A stretch of DNA of 16,973 bases from DUAG01 sp046756865 (GTDB taxonomy: Bacteria; Nitrospirota; Nitrospiria; SBBL01; JAADHI01): contig JBHHXE010000031.1 in assembly GCA_046756865.1 (NCBI GenBank), forward strand, positions 1 to 16,973, written 5' to 3'. Of the stretch, positions 15,805-16,973 are shown in pieces. Every line of letters begins with the position of its first letter. The first letter of the stretch is position 1. The position numbers and the translations under genes are program-made. The notes beneath the pieces were generated by a model. That model was not told the origin of the DNA. It searched no databases and saw only the letters and a list, made by a program, of their open reading frames with translations.

Positions 15805-16270
15805 TCGTCTCTTTTTTTGTGAGATGCTGTTGCATAGCCTTGTGGATGGCTTCTTTTAAATCGTGATCCTGGATAGATGTAAGTTGTTCTTTCATAATGG
15901 CAAGGTCCTGCTCACTCAGCGGAGTCTTCCCGAGAGGAGCGGGAGGCACCTGTGTTGGTTTGGAGCGGGTCGGGAGAGGTGCAATCCGGAAGCGAAGATC
16001 CTGGATGGGACGACTTTTAAGAAAATAGTTGACCTTATCAATAATCTCTTTCTTCATGAAGGAAAGCTGGTGCATCCAGACGGCCTCATCGACCAGAATG
16101 ATCAAGGTTGAAAAACGAATTTCCTGAGGATAGGTGTGGGCTGCGACTTGGTGCCCGACTGCTTCTTCCCAGTGTTCTCCAAGTTTAAAGGAGGCGATCC
16201 CCTTCTCCAGCCCTGCTTTTTTCGTCAGCCTGTTCAGGATCGGCGTAATCGATGATAATCTTCTAACCAT
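15779..16270 (-). CDS. DUF721 family protein, candidate DciA-type replicative helicase loader
   Basis: The 163-residue protein carries a DUF721 domain over about residues 5-98: the helix ITPILNRLTKKAGLEKGI, the motif WEEAVGHQVAAHTYP (Trp34), then a strand-helix part LIILVDEAVWMHQLSFMKKEIIDKVN (Trp65). The C-terminal tail is basic-polar and probably flexible. DUF721 defines DciA, shown in other bacteria to act with DnaB at replication initiation. Placement next to dnaA-dnaN-gyrBA supports that role here, but this is inference. The ATG at 16270 has no ribosome-binding site, and a candidate promoter would start the transcript at or next to it. It is the only gene right of oriC pointing toward the origin and it overlaps the TPR gene tail to tail. 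Confidence 0.85.
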   Translation of the reverse strand: MVRRLSSITPILNRLTKKAGLEKGIASFKLGEHWEEAVGHQVAAHTYPQEIRFSTLIILVDEAVWMHQLSFMKKEIIDKVNYFLKSRPIQDLRFRIAPLPTRSKPTQVPPAPLGKTPLSEQDLAIMKEQLTSIQDHDLKEAIHKAMQQHLTKKETIRSPESDV

Positions 16271-16276
16271 GAAACG

Positions 16277-16305
16277 ATGTTATAATAGCAACAGATTGAA
16301 GTCAA
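16277..16305 (-). promoter_or_regulatory. Candidate promoter for the DUF721 gene, possibly leaderless
   Basis: On the minus strand TTGACT (16300-16305) is spaced 17 bp from TAACAT (16277-16282, 4 of 6 matches to TATAAT). The predicted start falls at about 16270, the A of the ATG itself, which agrees with the lack of a Shine-Dalgarno site. Motif-based inference. Confidence 0.4.
16278..16286 (+). promoter_or_regulatory. Candidate extended -10 promoter of smpB
   Basis: TGTTATAAT is a perfect extended -10 (TGn plus TATAAT at 16281-16286). No good -35 is seen, as is common for extended -10 promoters. The predicted start near 16293 gives a leader of about 60 nt before smpB. It overlaps the opposing DUF721 promoter. 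Confidence 0.5.
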
Positions 16306-16353
16306 TGTTCAGGCGAGAGCCAGGAAAGCAGCAGGCTGTCATAAGGGAATGCA

Positions 16354-16827
16354 ATGTCTAAGATAAAGGGAGATGACCTTGTCGTTACGAAAAATCGAAA
16401 GGCCTTCCACGATTATTTCATTACGGACTCCCTTGAGGCCGGGATTGCCCTTCTTGGTACCGAAGTAAAATCAATTCGTGATGGACGCATAAATCTCAAA
16501 GACAGTTTTGCACGGCTTGAAAAGGGCGAGATTTACCTCTATAATTGTCACATCAGTCCATATCGGCACGGAAATCTCGAGAATCATGAGCCTACCCGGA
16601 GGCGGAAGCTCCTTCTCAAAAGGAGGGAAATAGACCGTTTTATTGGGCAGACTCAGCAAAAAGGGCTGACCCTGATCCCTTTAAAAGTCTATTTTAAGCG
16701 GGGCAGGGCCAAAGTAGAGTTGGGACTGGCCAAAGGCAAGAAGATGTACGATAAACGGGAGACAGAGGCAAAGAAGACCGCCCAGCGGGAGATGGAGAAG
16801 GCTGTAAGAGGAAAGGTGCAGGATTAG
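16354..16827 (+). CDS. smpB: SsrA (tmRNA)-binding protein SmpB
   Basis: SmpB binds tmRNA and brings it to stalled ribosomes for trans-translation. The 157-residue length is typical. Seen: the OB-fold core with VVTKNRKAFHDYFITDSLEAGIALLGTEVKSIR, then DGRINLKDSFARLEKGEIYLYNCHISPY, ending in the basic tail GKKMYDKRETEAKKTAQREMEK that mimics an anticodon stem in the decoding centre. ATG 16354 is fixed by AAGGGA at 16343-16348. tmRNA (ssrA), often next door, is not seen in the 146 bp left in the window. Confidence 0.98.
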   Translation: MSKIKGDDLVVTKNRKAFHDYFITDSLEAGIALLGTEVKSIRDGRINLKDSFARLEKGEIYLYNCHISPYRHGNLENHEPTRRRKLLLKRREIDRFIGQTQQKGLTLIPLKVYFKRGRAKVELGLAKGKKMYDKRETEAKKTAQREMEKAVRGKVQD

Positions 16828-16932
16828 AGGAATCGCAGTGCAAAAAGGGCGTTTTCGTTATTCCGGCGATATTGATTCTCTTCAGTTAAGGAGCCCCTGA
16901 TTAAGTCTGGGTTGAATCTTTCAGGAGATAAA

Positions 16933-16973
16933 ATGTTTCGATTCAAGGCGCAAATCGCAGAGAATAGCCCGCT
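16933..16973 (+). CDS. Possible start of a further ORF, truncated by the window edge
   Basis: An ATG at 16933 is preceded by AGGAGA with good spacing and opens at least 13 codons (MFRFKAQIAENSP) to the window end. A 7-bp inverted repeat TTGAATC/GATTCAA (16912-16918, 16940-16946) brackets the ribosome site and start. Too short to recognise; it could equally be part of a dispersed repeat. Confidence 0.25.
   Translation, partial: MFRFKAQIAENSP

Noticed and set aside
16828..16932. tmRNA gene (ssrA) downstream of smpB
   Set aside because: No tRNA-like acceptor end or tag-coding frame is visible in the available bases.

Overview
This window is the chromosomal replication-origin region of a Gram-negative-type (diderm) bacterium. 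The sequence shows YidC with a long periplasmic domain, an 806-residue GyrB with the long insertion between TOPRIM and C-terminus typical of Gram-negative enzymes, an AT-rich oriC with consensus DnaA boxes, and a 16-bp parS site. No close relative can be named from sequence alone. A deep-branching group such as Nitrospirota is a guess from overall gene style, held at low confidence.

Layout. Positions 1-146 hold two minus-strand tRNA genes (tRNA-Lys cut by the window edge, tRNA-Arg complete), followed to position 330 by short degenerate repeats. From 331 to 6854 a minus-strand block runs away from the origin and reads, in transcription order, rpmH - rnpA - yidD - yidC - mnmE - mnmG - rsmG. A perfect 36-bp palindrome centred on parS lies between mnmE and mnmG. 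Positions 6855-7360 are oriC and the divergent promoter region. From 7361 to 14848 a plus-strand block carries dnaA - dnaN - gyrB - gyrA. A membrane-anchored TPR protein follows (14986-15804), then a convergent DUF721 (DciA-like) gene on the minus strand (15779-16270), then smpB (16354-16827) and the first codons of a possible further ORF at the right edge.

How the genes work together. DnaA opens the origin and DnaN is the replicase clamp. GyrA and GyrB form gyrase, which removes the supercoils made by the forks. A DUF721 protein may help load the replicative helicase. parS marks the origin region for segregation. The left arm makes ribosomal protein L34, the RNase P protein and the membrane insertion factors YidD and YidC, plus the tRNA wobble-uridine modification pair MnmE/MnmG and the 16S rRNA methyltransferase RsmG. 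Nearly all genes point away from oriC; only the DUF721 gene runs against the fork.

I found no convincing new system. There is no transposase, CRISPR array, toxin-antitoxin pair or defence gene. The points most worth a second look are the extended parS palindrome, the G10 tract in rsmG, the repeats inside oriC and the dnaA leader, the origin-proximal DUF721 gene, and the absence of recF, jag and parAB from their frequent positions.
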